The notes: generated by a model not told the origin, from the sequence alone. Shown: positions 26,099 to 35,905, counted from the stretch's first letter. The stretch: 64,000 nt of DNA from Pseudomonas gingeri (GCF_013386165.1 NZ_JACAOS010000001.1:175476-239475), one strand, 5' to 3'. Numbers and translations are program-made.

Positions 26099-26276
26099 CA
26101 AGATCTCCGGCAGAGTCTCTGTTTTAGCCCCGTGGCCAGCTTTCGTCCAGTCTCTTGCGCAGCTTGAGGGTTATGTCGCAAAGCCAGCAAACACTGGAGG
26201 CTTATTCCTGCTTGCTTCTGCAAGCTTTCCCACGAAGCCTATACTCGCTACAGGTAGTATTCAGGGGGGCCTCTCG

Positions 26277-27296
26277 ATGTTCGCTCTCATGCAAAGCACT
26301 CGTCTTGAGTCGCTGCACCTCAGTGTCGATCCGATCACCGGGTTGAAGGCGGTGATTGCCATTCACAACCGTCGTCTCGGGCCGGCGTTGGGCGGCTGTC
26401 GTTACCTGGCCTATCCCGACGATGAAAGTGCCATGGTCGATGCCATTCGCCTGGCCCAGGGCATGAGCTACAAGGCCGCGCTCGCGGGATTACCCCTGGG
26501 CGGCGGCAAGGCGGTGATCATTCGTCCGCCCCATGTGGAAAGTCGCGCCGCCTTGTTCGAAGCCTTTGGCCGTTGCATCGAGCAACTCAACGGGCGCTAT
26601 ATCACCGCCATCGACAGCGGTACGTCCACCGCCGATATGGACTGCATCGCCCAATTTACCCAGCACGTCACCAGCACCACCAGTGCCGGGGACCCGTCGC
26701 CCCACGCGGCCATGGGAGTGTTCGCCGGGATTCGCACCACCGCCATGGCGCGGTTGGGCAGCGACAACCTGGAAGGTCTGCGGGTGGCGGTGCAGGGCTT
26801 GGGTAATGTCGGTTATGCCCTGGCCGAGCAGTTGCACGCGGCGGGAGCGGAGTTGCTGGTCAGCGACACCGACCCGGGCAAGGTGCAACTGGCCATGGAG
26901 CAATTGGGCGCGCATCCGATCGCCTGTGAAGCCTTGCTCAGCACCCCGTGCGATATTCTCGCCCCTTGCAGCGTGGGCAACGTCCTCACCAGCCAGAGCG
27001 TGGCGCAGTTGCGTTGCGCGGCGGTGGCGGGTTCGGCCAGCACCCAGTTGACCCATATCAGCGTCGCCGATCAGTTGGAAAAACGCGGGATTCTGTATGC
27101 GCCCGACTACGTGATCAGCTCAGGCGGATTGATCTATGTTGCCCTCAGGCATCAGGGCGAGGAGCTGTCGACCATCACGGCCCACTTGTCCCGGATTGGC
27201 ACCCGCCTGACCGAAGTCTTTGCCCATGCCCAGGCGGAAAAGCGCTCGCCGGCACGGGTGGCCGACGAACTGGCGGAGCGCCTGCTTTACCGTTGA
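26277..27296 (+). CDS. Leucine/valine dehydrogenase-like (Glu/Leu/Phe/Val dehydrogenase) enzyme
   Basis: The 339-residue enzyme should deaminate a branched or aromatic amino acid to its 2-oxo acid with NAD. The substrate and catalytic lysines are seen in LGGCRYL and GMSYKAALAGLPLGGGKAV. A Rossmann fingerprint VQGLGNVGYALAEQL lies about residues 173-187. ATG 26277 follows a GGGGGG stretch; the open frame continues upstream but without coding character. It is transcribed alone. Substrate specificity cannot be read from the sequence. Confidence 0.88.
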   Translation: MFALMQSTRLESLHLSVDPITGLKAVIAIHNRRLGPALGGCRYLAYPDDESAMVDAIRLAQGMSYKAALAGLPLGGGKAVIIRPPHVESRAALFEAFGRCIEQLNGRYITAIDSGTSTADMDCIAQFTQHVTSTTSAGDPSPHAAMGVFAGIRTTAMARLGSDNLEGLRVAVQGLGNVGYALAEQLHAAGAELLVSDTDPGKVQLAMEQLGAHPIACEALLSTPCDILAPCSVGNVLTSQSVAQLRCAAVAGSASTQLTHISVADQLEKRGILYAPDYVISSGGLIYVALRHQGEELSTITAHLSRIGTRLTEVFAHAQAEKRSPARVADELAERLLYR

Positions 27297-27326
27297 AACA
27301 GCGGGCTTCTTCGGTCTGACGCGGTC

Positions 27327-27593
27327 TTATTCGACAGGGACAGGGGACGAGAGCAATTCGCTCAGTGCATCCGGCTGGCTCTTGAACGCCCGGGCGAACA
27401 CATCGCGGTTTTTCGCCATGTAGATGCCGGCTTCTTCCACCTGCTGCTCGCTCAGCGAGGGCACGGCTTTTTGCAGGACTTCGGCCAACAGCTCGGCCAA
27501 TTCGAGCATTTTGTCATGACGATCAGCTTCGGCTTTATCCATGAACAAACGCTCCAGATCTCGGCTGCTGCGGTATACCACTTCGACGGCCAT
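27327..27593 (-). CDS. yebG: YebG-family SOS protein
   Basis: The 88-residue protein (MAVEVVYRSSRD..LFMDKAEADRHDKMLELAELLAEVLQ) matches YebG, a small DNA-damage-induced protein of unknown biochemical role. A perfect LexA box 44 bp upstream of its ATG 27593 supports SOS control. Confidence 0.9.
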   Translation of the reverse strand: MAVEVVYRSSRDLERLFMDKAEADRHDKMLELAELLAEVLQKAVPSLSEQQVEEAGIYMAKNRDVFARAFKSQPDALSELLSSPVPVE

Positions 27594-27636
27594 TCACCAC
27601 CTCACATGCCTTCACGATAGTTGTGTTTTGCAATTA

Positions 27637-27652
27637 CTGTATTTATATACAG
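27637..27652. promoter_or_regulatory. LexA box
   Basis: CTGTATTTATATACAG is a perfect CTGT-N8-ACAG palindrome 44 bp before the yebG start, matching the SOS operator. Confidence 0.92.
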
Positions 27653-27890
27653 CTAAAAGCATAAGCGAATCCCCAGGGTTTGGGTAGTGGCTTTTTAATG
27701 TAGACCGGTTTCACGGTTTGTCAGGTCACCCGCCGCGTCGACAGGTCGCAGCCGCGTCACGTGCCCCGAAACCCATTGTTACCATCTCATCCCCCGTCCC
27801 TGGCCTTTTTTCTGCATGTTTGTGCAGCGAGGGACAACAGTCATCTTCCACCTGCATCCTCCGATCAAGCCGAACCAAGGAATCTGTACC

Positions 27891-28391
27891 GTGAAAATCA
27901 ATTGGGCCGAAAACCTGCGACAAAACGTGCATCAGGTGGCCGAATCCCTGGGCAACCTGCTGGTCGAGTCGTTCCATTACCTGGCGTTGTTCGCCATCGG
28001 CGGGGTCACGGCCTGGGCGGCGGTGATGGAGTTCCTGGTGATGATCGAAGAAGGTCACCTGAAGATCGACGACATCCTGCTGCTGTTCATCTACCTCGAA
28101 CTGGGGGCGATGGTGGGGATCTATTTCAAGACCAACCACATGCCGGTGCGCTTCCTGATCTACGTGGCGATCACCGCGCTGACCCGGCTGCTGATTTCCA
28201 ACGTGTCGCACCACAATCCGCCGGACATGGGCGTGGTTTACCTTTCCGGTGCAATTCTGTTGCTGGCGTTCGCGATCCTGGTGGTGCGCTATGCCTCGTC
28301 GCAGTTCCCGTCGGTGAAAATCGAGAATTCGCAACGCAAGACCGGCGAGGGCTCCAGCGAGCATCCGGAAGTGGAGAAGGGCGAAATCTAG
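27891..28391 (+). CDS. PsiE-family membrane protein
   Basis: The 166-residue protein has about four membrane segments (YLALFAIGGVTAWAAVMEFLVMI, LLLFIYLELGAMVGIYF, FLIYVAITALTRLLIS, YLSGAILLLAFAILVVRY) and the phosphate-starvation-inducible PsiE pattern. GTG 27891 follows AAGGA at good spacing; the upstream frame to 27816 lacks a site. Function is unknown. No Pho box is evident to me. Confidence 0.85.
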   Translation: MKINWAENLRQNVHQVAESLGNLLVESFHYLALFAIGGVTAWAAVMEFLVMIEEGHLKIDDILLLFIYLELGAMVGIYFKTNHMPVRFLIYVAITALTRLLISNVSHHNPPDMGVVYLSGAILLLAFAILVVRYASSQFPSVKIENSQRKTGEGSSEHPEVEKGEI

Positions 28392-28398
28392 GGGGAGG

Positions 28399-28492
28399 AG
28401 GTAGGAGCGAGCTTGCTCGCGATGGTCGTCCAGACGCCACGGGTATCAGATCTCCCGCGTTATCGTTGACGCCCCTCGCAAGCAGGCTCCGT
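28399..28492. repeat. REP-like inverted repeat (GTAGGAGCGAGCTTGCTCGCG type)
   Basis: The left arm GTAGGAGCGAGCTTGCTCGC is answered by an imperfect CCTCGCAAGCAGGCTCC near 28470. It is a third variety of REP in the window, lying between two convergent genes. Confidence 0.65.
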
Positions 28493-28497
28493 CTGTA

Positions 28498-28839
28498 TCA
28501 GTTGATCCAGGCACCGGCACGCAGATGCCAGCCATCGTTATGCCGTTCCCAGTGCGGGTGCACATAGCGATAACCTGGGCGCACCGGTTCCCAATGACCG
28601 TGCATCGCCACATAGCGCCGCCCGTCCCAATGCCAGTAGCCGCGCGTCCAGATGAAACCGGGGCGATAGGCTGGCTCGACTTCGATGACTTCCTGCGGTG
28701 GCGGCTGCGGCGCCACCACTTCCACGTATTGCGGCGCGGGTCGTTCGACCACCACCTGGCGATCGTGAACCACTCGCTCCTGTACGCAACCGGAAGCCGC
28801 CACGACTACCGCTGCAAGTGCTGCGTAACGTAAAAACAT
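28498..28839 (-). CDS. YXWGXW-repeat lipoprotein
   Basis: The 113-residue protein has a signal peptide and lipobox (VVAASGC, cysteine about 18). A proline-rich part follows (QPPPQEVIEVEP), then aromatic repeats GYWHWDGRRYVAMHGHWE and YRYVHPHWERHNDGWHLR of the YXWGXW type. ATG 28839 follows AGGAGG. It should be anchored in the membrane facing the periplasm; its role is unknown. Confidence 0.88.
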   Translation of the reverse strand: MFLRYAALAAVVVAASGCVQERVVHDRQVVVERPAPQYVEVVAPQPPPQEVIEVEPAYRPGFIWTRGYWHWDGRRYVAMHGHWEPVRPGYRYVHPHWERHNDGWHLRAGAWIN

Positions 28840-29105
28840 GTTGCCTCCTCGGAATGGTCCGCCCCACGGCGCATGCCTGGCGAACGGATCGGTGCCGTAT
28901 TTTCTGACCGGCTACGCTTGTTGTAACAGTATGTATCTGTCCGGATCCTGAACCCGATACAGTCTTTTTCACGGCAAGAGCCGCTTGTCACAAGCCTTGG
29001 GCAGGATAGAACTGAATGCGCAATTGTCAGCATTGGTACAGCCAGTTCGACAGACACTGGGGATGAAAGGATTGCTGTCGCTCTCACCTTTGGAAGCCTC
29101 TTGAT

Positions 29106-30644
29106 ATGCCAGTACCGGTTGCTGTTCTTCGTTTTCTGGGGTTGTCGGTGTGTCTGGCGGCGGGCCTTCCCGCCCTTGCCGTGGCGGCGCCTGCCGTGCC
29201 GCTGAGTCCCGCCGACTCGGCCTGGCTGCGGCGCGACGGTTACGACCTGGATGCGGCCAACGTCGCGCGCTTTCGCGCCATGGGCCGTTCCGGCCTGCTG
29301 GAGGCGCAACTGAGCGAGCGCATTCGTGACCCGTTGCCGCCGGGCATCGATGCGCAATTACGGGCCTTCCCGATCCTCGCGCAACCGCTGCAGGCCACCT
29401 TGCTGGCCTTCAAGCAGAACCAGGAGCAGCTCCAGTCGATGCCGGACGGTGACGCCAAGGCCGAGGCGAAAAAGTCCCAGCAACAAAGCCTCAATGACGC
29501 CGCCGACCAGGCCCGGCAAATCACCCTGCTGCGGGCGGTCTATGGCAGCAACCAGCTCAAGGAGCAGATGGTCGGCTTCTGGCTCAATCATTTCAGCGTG
29601 TTTGCCGGCAAGGGCGCGGTCCGCCTGATGGCGGCGGACTACGAAGAGCAGGTCATCCGCCCACATGCCTTGGGCAAGTTCAAGGACCTGGTTCTGGCGA
29701 CCCTGAAGAGCCCGGCCATGCTGGAGTTTCTCGACAATGCCCAGAATGCCAAGGGTAAGGTCAATGAAAACTACGCCCGCGAACTGATGGAGCTGCACAC
29801 CCTGGGCGTCGGTTCCGGCTACACCCAGCAGGATGTCCAGCAACTGGCGCTGATTCTCACCGGCGCCGGGGTGCGGCCGCTGGATGGCCGGGTGCAGAAG
29901 TTCGGGCCGCGGGTCGCGCCGTTGGTGGTGAATGACGGGATGTTCCAGTTCAACCCCAAGCGCCATGATTTCTCCGACAAGGTGCTGTTGGGCGAGTCGA
30001 TCCCGGGCACTGGTTTCGATGAAATCACCCGGGCGGTCAACCTGATCACCCGGCAGAAAGCCTGCGCGCAATTTATCTCACGCAAACTGGCGCAGTACTT
30101 TGTCGCCGACCAGCCGCCCCAGTCCCTGGTGGACCGCATGAGCGTGACCTTCCAGCGCAGCGATGGCGACATCGCCCAGGTACTGCGCACGCTCTTCGAG
30201 TCGCCGGAGTTGCTGCAAAGCGCCGGGAAAAAATTCAAGGACCCGACCCAGTTCGTGGTCTCGGCGGTGCGCCTGGCCTATGACGGCAAGCCCATCGCCA
30301 ATCCACGGCCGATGCTCAACTGGCTCAATCAGCTAGGTGAGCCGGTCTTCGGCCGGCAGACCCCGGACGGTTGGCCGCTGGACGCCGCCGGTTGGGCCAG
30401 TTCGGGGCAGATGTCGAAGCGTTTCGAAATCGCCCGATCCATCGGTTCGGGCTACAACAAACTGTTCACCCCGGAGGGCAGTGACAGGGCCCAGGGCGGT
30501 TTTCCCATGATCACCACGCCGCTGTACTACGAGGCCATCGGCCCGCACCTGTCGGCTGCTACCACCGCCGCGCTGAACCAGGCCACCTCGCCGCAGGAAT
30601 GGAACACCTTCCTGCTGTCGTCGCCTGATTTCAATAACCGCTAA
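29106..30644 (+). CDS. DUF1800 exported protein
   Basis: The 512-residue product has a signal peptide (LSVCLAAGLPALAVAA) and the DUF1800 core: WLNHFSVFAGKGAVR, NENYARELMELHTLGVGSGYTQQDVQ and FISRKLAQYFV. The family is nearly always encoded beside DUF1501 genes, as here (28 bp). Biochemical role is not known. The 266 bp before it hold no gene that I can see. Confidence 0.9.
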   Translation: MPVPVAVLRFLGLSVCLAAGLPALAVAAPAVPLSPADSAWLRRDGYDLDAANVARFRAMGRSGLLEAQLSERIRDPLPPGIDAQLRAFPILAQPLQATLLAFKQNQEQLQSMPDGDAKAEAKKSQQQSLNDAADQARQITLLRAVYGSNQLKEQMVGFWLNHFSVFAGKGAVRLMAADYEEQVIRPHALGKFKDLVLATLKSPAMLEFLDNAQNAKGKVNENYARELMELHTLGVGSGYTQQDVQQLALILTGAGVRPLDGRVQKFGPRVAPLVVNDGMFQFNPKRHDFSDKVLLGESIPGTGFDEITRAVNLITRQKACAQFISRKLAQYFVADQPPQSLVDRMSVTFQRSDGDIAQVLRTLFESPELLQSAGKKFKDPTQFVVSAVRLAYDGKPIANPRPMLNWLNQLGEPVFGRQTPDGWPLDAAGWASSGQMSKRFEIARSIGSGYNKLFTPEGSDRAQGGFPMITTPLYYEAIGPHLSAATTAALNQATSPQEWNTFLLSSPDFNNR

Positions 30645-30671
30645 CGTCGTGCTCTTCAGAAAGGTGTTGTG

Positions 30672-31871
30672 ATGAATCGTCGAGACTTTCTGGTCGCTTC
30701 AGCGGTGGCTGCCGCGACCCTGCCGACCTTGTCGTTCTCCGGCAAGCTGTTTGCCGCCCCCGCGTCGGCGCCGCGCTTTCTCATGGTCTTCCTGCGCGGC
30801 GGCTACGACTGCAACAACCTCCTGGTGCCCTATACCAGCGATTTCTACTACGAGTCGCGGCCGACCCTGGCGATTGCCCGGCCCGATCCGCACAACCCCA
30901 ACAGCGCCATCGCCCTCGACGGTCATTGGGGCCTCAACCCGGTATTGCGCGACTCGCTCTACCCACTCTGGCAACGCAAGCAGATCGCCTTCGTGCCCTT
31001 TGCCGGCACCGACGATCTGTCGCGCAGCCATTTCGAGACCCAGGACAATATCGAGGCCGGCCTGGCCGGCGATCAGCACGGGCACTATGGTTCGGGCTTT
31101 CTCGCCCGCCTGGCCGGCGCCACGCCCGGCAGTGCGCCGATTGCCTTTACCGACGCCTTGCCCCTGAGTTTCCAGGGCGGTCGGGATATTCCCAACCTGT
31201 CGTTGCGCGGGGTGTCGAAACCGGTGTTCGACGAACGCCAGTCCTCGATCCTCGCCTCGATGTACAAAGGTACGACGCTGGCCGCGCCAGTGTCTGACGG
31301 CCTGCAATTGCGCCAGCAAGTGTCGAAGGACCTGCAGGACGAAATGGCCAAGGCCGGGCGCGGCGCGCAGACCGCGCAGAACTTTGCCGCGGAAACCCGG
31401 CGCATCGCTACCTTGATGCGCGATCAGTATCGGTTGGGTTTCGTCGATGTCGGTGGCTGGGACACCCACGTCAACCAGGGCGGCGCCCAGGGCCAGTTGT
31501 CCAACAACCTGGCGAATCTGGGACAGGGCCTCGCGGCGTTTGCCGATGCCATGGGCGATCAATGGAAAGACACCACCGTGGTGGTGGTCTCGGAATTTGG
31601 CCGCACCTTCCGCGAGAATGGCAATCGCGGCACCGATCATGGCCATGGCACGGTGTATTGGGTGCTGGGCGGCAGCGTCCACGGTGGGCGTATTGCCGGC
31701 GAGCAGGTGGCGGTGGCACCGGGCAGTCTGTTGCAGAACCGCGACTACCCGGTGCTCAACAATTACCGTGATTTGCTGGGCGGCGTACTGGGGCGTACCT
31801 GGGGTTTGTCCGCTGCGCAACTTCAGGGCGTTTTCCCCGGCGCACGCCCCAATGGGTTGCAGTTGGTGTAG
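30672..31871 (+). CDS. DUF1501 Tat-exported protein
   Basis: The 399-residue protein begins with a twin-arginine signal (NRRDFLVASAVAAATLP), then FLRGGYDCNNLLVPY and metal-site-like segments DVGGWDTHVNQG and SEFGRTFRENGNRGTDHGHG, related to the alkaline-phosphatase/sulfatase fold. ATG 30672 was chosen over the GTG directly before it. It probably folds in the cytoplasm before export and works with the DUF1800 protein. It ends 7 bp from the convergent DUF3509 gene. Confidence 0.9.
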   Translation: MNRRDFLVASAVAAATLPTLSFSGKLFAAPASAPRFLMVFLRGGYDCNNLLVPYTSDFYYESRPTLAIARPDPHNPNSAIALDGHWGLNPVLRDSLYPLWQRKQIAFVPFAGTDDLSRSHFETQDNIEAGLAGDQHGHYGSGFLARLAGATPGSAPIAFTDALPLSFQGGRDIPNLSLRGVSKPVFDERQSSILASMYKGTTLAAPVSDGLQLRQQVSKDLQDEMAKAGRGAQTAQNFAAETRRIATLMRDQYRLGFVDVGGWDTHVNQGGAQGQLSNNLANLGQGLAAFADAMGDQWKDTTVVVVSEFGRTFRENGNRGTDHGHGTVYWVLGGSVHGGRIAGEQVAVAPGSLLQNRDYPVLNNYRDLLGGVLGRTWGLSAAQLQGVFPGARPNGLQLV

Positions 31872-31878
31872 CCGCTAC

Positions 31879-32244
31879 TTAACGAATCGGTAGCGTCAGT
31901 ACCCGTCCGGTGACGATGGCCGGGCGCCCGACGCGGTGACCGGAACCACTCCACGTGGGAGCGGGAAGGGTCGCCAGCTTGACACTGTCGCTGTCGGTCA
32001 TGGCGGCGAGAATATCCATCGCGCTGTGCCCCTGCTCGATGGCGATGCCGAATTGCACGCTCTGGATCAGGCGTTTCAGGCGCCGCGGATCATTGCGCTG
32101 CTCGGCGCTGATCATCCGCTTGGCCACCACGCCGTCGGCGTTGGACAGGGTCAGCATGACGTCGCCGTCCAGTCCCTGGAGGCTGAGGTTGACCCGGTAT
32201 TCGGGCTGGAAAGCCTCGTTGATCAACTGAAAGGGGTTATCCAT
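31879..32244 (-). CDS. DUF3509 protein
   Basis: The 121-residue protein begins MDNPFQLINEAFQPEYRVNL and contains AKRMISAEQRNDPRRLKRLIQSVQFGIAIEQG, the DUF3509 signature known mainly from Pseudomonas. The C-terminal 35 residues are more variable. ATG 32244 fits the family start; the extension to 32274 does not. Function is unknown. Confidence 0.88.
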   Translation of the reverse strand: MDNPFQLINEAFQPEYRVNLSLQGLDGDVMLTLSNADGVVAKRMISAEQRNDPRRLKRLIQSVQFGIAIEQGHSAMDILAAMTDSDSVKLATLPAPTWSGSGHRVGRPAIVTGRVLTLPIR

Positions 32245-32430
32245 GTGTGTCACCACTCTGATCGAAACCTGCATTCATTGACTGCTCGCTGACCGGATTG
32301 GTTCGTAGGTTCCGGACCGGCGGCAGGTCAGGTGCCCTGACCTCATGTCGGGGCACAACTGCATCGATACGGCATGGGTGCTGTATCGACGAGTCTGCAG
32401 GTGCAAGGCTTGTGCCGAGTAAACGACCGT

Positions 32431-33819
32431 TCAGTAGAAACGCCGTGGGTCGGCATCGATCAGGCTGGCCAGCTTGGTCAGGGCGAAGCGTAGTTCGTCC
32501 CGGCTGGTGGGTGACATCAGCACGACCCGCACGCTGCGGGTATGTCCCAGGCGCTCGGCCTGGAACTGTGTGCCGCTGAGCACCAGCACACCGTTGGCCC
32601 GCGCCAGCAGGGTGAATTCATCGCCGTTCCAGGGCTCGGGCAAGGTCAGCCACAGGTGGTAGCTGTGGGGCTGGGTGGCGATTTGAAAGCCGTGAAAGAT
32701 TTCCGCGGCGATGGCTTGGCGCGCGGCCGCTTCGCTGCGCTGCACGGCGACCAGGCGGGTATCCAGCCCTTCGCTGAGCATCATGCTTGCCAGTTGCGCG
32801 GTCAGCGGCGACGGCATCCAGATGCTGCTGCGGACCATGGAGGTCAGGCGCGACAGCAGCTTCGGCGGGCTGTACAGGTAACCGATGCGCAGGGCCGGCA
32901 TCACCGTTTTCGACAGGCTGGTCAGGTACACCGAGCGGTCCGGTGCATAGCTGGACAGCGGCTTGATCGACGGGTCGCTGGCGAGGAAACCGTAGATATC
33001 ATCGTCGATAATGATGAAATCGAACTCTTCGGCAATCGCCGCGATCTGCGCCCGGCGCGCGGCGGACATGATCGCCGTGGTCGGGTTCTGGCAGGTGGCG
33101 ACACAGATCAGCAATGCCGGTCTTTCCCGCAGGCAGCGCTCGCGCAGGGCTTCGGGAATGATCCCTTCATCGTCCATTTCCACGCCGCCGAGCCGCCGCT
33201 CCAGGCCATGGGCCAGGGAGATGATGCCGGGGTAGCAGAGCGCTTCGCAGAGCACCAGGTCGCCGCTGTTGCTCAAGGCGCTCATGGCGACCATCAACCC
33301 ATGTTGCGCACCGGCGGTGATCACCACCTGTTGCCATTGCGCATCGGGCACCGACTGGCGCAACCACTGCGCGCCGGCCTCACGGTGGGCCGGGTGGCCG
33401 CCATCAGGGGCGTAGTCCAGGGCGCGGGCAAAATCCGCATCGTTGGCCATGTTCACCAGGGCATCGCGCAACTCGTGTTCGAGAGGCTCGCCATGGGGCT
33501 TGATGATCGACAGGTCGAGCAGGTCGGTCGGTCCCGGCGCCAGCAGTGCCGGGGCTTGTTGGCGTGTCGCGGGGGCCGCGCCCTGTTCCAGCACGTAGGT
33601 GCCGCGGCCGACTTCGCCCTGCACCAGCTTGCGCCGCTGGGCCTCGCTGTAGGCCCGGCTGATGGTGCCCGGCGTGACATCCAGCGCCTGGGCCAGCTCA
33701 CGCAATGTGGGCAGGCGGCTGCCGACCTTCAGCGCACCGCTGGCGATATCCCGCGCCAATGCATCGGCGATGGACAGATACACCGGTTGGTTGAAGTCGC
33801 TGAGCCGAGGAACCCACAT
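32431..33819 (-). CDS. MocR-type regulator (GntR helix-turn-helix plus aminotransferase fold)
   Basis: The 462-residue protein has a GntR winged helix (about 12-75, SIADALARDIASGALKVGSRLPTLRELAQALDVTPGTISRAY) and a class I aminotransferase-like domain with the PLP lysine in YLTSLSKTVMPALRIGYL. MocR regulators sense PLP or an amino compound. It diverges from a BenE-family transporter gene, and the 156-bp gap holds repeated GATTC/GAATC palindromes, so this transporter is the probable target. Confidence 0.92.
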   Translation of the reverse strand: MWVPRLSDFNQPVYLSIADALARDIASGALKVGSRLPTLRELAQALDVTPGTISRAYSEAQRRKLVQGEVGRGTYVLEQGAAPATRQQAPALLAPGPTDLLDLSIIKPHGEPLEHELRDALVNMANDADFARALDYAPDGGHPAHREAGAQWLRQSVPDAQWQQVVITAGAQHGLMVAMSALSNSGDLVLCEALCYPGIISLAHGLERRLGGVEMDDEGIIPEALRERCLRERPALLICVATCQNPTTAIMSAARRAQIAAIAEEFDFIIIDDDIYGFLASDPSIKPLSSYAPDRSVYLTSLSKTVMPALRIGYLYSPPKLLSRLTSMVRSSIWMPSPLTAQLASMMLSEGLDTRLVAVQRSEAAARQAIAAEIFHGFQIATQPHSYHLWLTLPEPWNGDEFTLLARANGVLVLSGTQFQAERLGHTRSVRVVLMSPTSRDELRFALTKLASLIDADPRRFY

Positions 33820-33881
33820 GCTTGATGGCTACCGATCCTGAAAGAATGGGTGGCAGCTTATCACAGGGTCTGTAAAGCTAA

Positions 33882-33948
33882 ATTGATTCTATTGAATCGA
33901 ATCAATTTTTGCGGTTATATGCGCTTAAATCGATTCAATCGAATCAAT
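33882..33948. promoter_or_regulatory. Repeated GATTC-N4-GAATC operators
   Basis: GATTC-TATT-GAATC (33885-33898, with a further GAATC at 33899) and GATTC-AATC-GAATC (33932-33945) are two palindromes about 47 bp apart centre to centre. They sit in an AT-rich patch between the MocR gene and the benE-like gene and are the likely MocR sites. Confidence 0.65.
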
Positions 33949-33975
33949 GTCTCCCTCGCCCAGGTGCCGACGCTT

Positions 33976-35175
33976 ATGAGTAACCTCAGACAGGACTTTT
34001 CGTTATCCGCAGTGATCGCCGGCTTTATCGCCGTGGTCATTTCCTATGCCGGCCCGTTGATCATCGTGTTCCAGGCGGCGTCCCAGGCCCATTTGTCCAA
34101 CGACCAGGTGTCGTCGTGGATCTGGGCGATCTCCATCGGCAGCGGCGTTACCGGCCTGTTGTTGAGCTGGCGCCTGCGGATCCCGGTGATTACCGCCTGG
34201 TCGACGCCCGGCGCGGCGCTGCTGGTGTCGATGTTGCCGACGGTGTCGTTCGCCGAGGCGATCGGGGCCTATGTGGTGGCGTCGGTGATCATCCTGGTCG
34301 TCGGCTTGTCGGGGGCCTTCGACAAGTTGATGAGCCGCCTGCCCAAGGCGATTGCCGCGGCGATGCTGGCGGGGATCCTGTTTCGCTTCGGTGCCGAGCT
34401 GTTCACTTCGATTCGGCTGCAACCGGCACTGGTGTTGTCGATGATTGCCGTCTACCTGGTGTGCAAGCGCTTTTCGCCGCGCTACGCGATTCTGTCGGTG
34501 TTGATCGTCGGTTGTGCCTTCGCCGGGGCGATGGGTGAGTTGAACCAGGGGGCAATCACCGTGGCGGTGGCCCACCCGATCTTCACTGCGCCCGAATGGA
34601 GCTGGCACGCAATCATCAACATCGGCCTGCCTTTGGCGTTGGTGACCCTGACCGGTCAGTACGTGCCCGGCATGGCCGTATTACGCACGGCCGGCTACAC
34701 CAATCCTTCCCGCCCGATGATTTCGCTGACCGCCATCGGCGCGGTGTTGCTGGCGCCCTTCGGTGCCCACAGCCTCAACCTGGCGGCGATCACGGCGGCG
34801 ATCTGCACCGGTCGCGAGGCTCACGAAAATCGCGACAAACGCTACATCGCCGGTATCGCCTGCGGGGTGTTCTACATCCTGATGGGCACTTTCGGCGCGA
34901 CCCTGGCCTCGGTGTTCGGCGCCTTGCCCAAGGAACTGATTGCGTCCCTGGCCGGGCTGGCGCTGTTCGGCGCGATCAGTGCCGGGCTCACTGGCGCCAT
35001 GGCCGATGAGAAACAACGGGAAGCGGCGCTGATCACTTTTCTGGTGACCGCTTCGGGCATGAGTTTCCTGGGACTGGCGGCGGCGTTCTGGGGATTGATC
35101 TTTGGCCTGGTGGCGCATTTCGTACTGAGCTACACCCGTGAACGCAAGGTGCTGGCGGGGCTGAGCGACGCTTGA
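33976..35175 (+). CDS. BenE/YdcO-family transporter
   Basis: The 399-residue inner-membrane protein has 11 to 12 hydrophobic segments and BenE motifs (AWSTPGAALLVS, GQYVPGMAVLRTAGY, FGAHSLNLAAITAAICTGREAH). The family was named for benzoate uptake, but many members, including E. coli YdcO, have no proven substrate, and no benzoate-degrading gene lies nearby. ATG 33976 was chosen over the extension to 33850, which would run through the operators. Confidence 0.88.
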   Translation: MSNLRQDFSLSAVIAGFIAVVISYAGPLIIVFQAASQAHLSNDQVSSWIWAISIGSGVTGLLLSWRLRIPVITAWSTPGAALLVSMLPTVSFAEAIGAYVVASVIILVVGLSGAFDKLMSRLPKAIAAAMLAGILFRFGAELFTSIRLQPALVLSMIAVYLVCKRFSPRYAILSVLIVGCAFAGAMGELNQGAITVAVAHPIFTAPEWSWHAIINIGLPLALVTLTGQYVPGMAVLRTAGYTNPSRPMISLTAIGAVLLAPFGAHSLNLAAITAAICTGREAHENRDKRYIAGIACGVFYILMGTFGATLASVFGALPKELIASLAGLALFGAISAGLTGAMADEKQREAALITFLVTASGMSFLGLAAAFWGLIFGLVAHFVLSYTRERKVLAGLSDA

Positions 35176-35473
35176 TGGATGGAATGCCGGGCAAGGAGGC
35201 CTGGCACTTCAAGGCGTGTTTGCCGAGGGCGTTGCAAGGTTTTTTCAGGGAGGTTGTTGCAGGAAATGACAGGAAAGCGACTCGACCGAACTCCCGACAT
35301 TAACAGCGCTTTGCCGGCTTGTCCGGCTATTTCGTCGGATAATTATTTATCTTTTCAAAGGGGTTGAATTGTTTTTCCAACTGCCCAACTCTGTCATCAA
35401 GAGGTCATGTTCAGCACGCCTCCAGGCGTTGCCGACGAGCCTCTTGCAAGCTCGCTGAAATAAGGGAAGAACT

Positions 35474-35887
35474 ATGCAAATCCAAGTCAATAGTGATAAC
35501 CATATTCAAAGCAGCATTCGACTGGAGGAGTGGGTCCGGACGAGCGTAGAGAACGCGCTCGAACGTTATGAAGAAGACCTGACACGGGTCGAGGTTCACC
35601 TGGCGGACGAGAACGGCGACAAACCTGGTCCCCACGATATGCGCTGCCAGATGGAAGCGCGGCCAAAAGGCCATCAACCGATTTCGGTCACCCATAAAGC
35701 CGATACGCTGGAACAGGCGATCGATGGCGCGGCCACCAAACTGGAACATGCACTGGAGCATCTGTTCGGCAAACTGCAAGCCAAACGCGCGACCGCCATC
35801 AAGGGCGAGCGCCGCGACCTGGGAGACGCACTGCTGGAAGAGGAGTTCGAAGAGAAAGAACGTGTACGGCTGGCCGCTAACGGCTGA
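35474..35887 (+). CDS. HPF/RaiA-family ribosome-associated protein
   Basis: The 137-residue protein begins MQIQVNSDNHIQSS and has the beta-alpha-beta-beta-beta-alpha pattern of hibernation-promoting factors (VENALERYEEDLTRVEVHLADENG, MEARPKGHQPISVTH), with an acidic tail (LLEEEFEEKERV). It probably binds the ribosome in stress or stationary phase. ATG 35474 follows AAGGGAAG. A perfect terminator follows. Confidence 0.85.
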   Translation: MQIQVNSDNHIQSSIRLEEWVRTSVENALERYEEDLTRVEVHLADENGDKPGPHDMRCQMEARPKGHQPISVTHKADTLEQAIDGAATKLEHALEHLFGKLQAKRATAIKGERRDLGDALLEEEFEEKERVRLAANG

Positions 35888-35905
35888 TCTTCAACACTGA
35901 CCATG

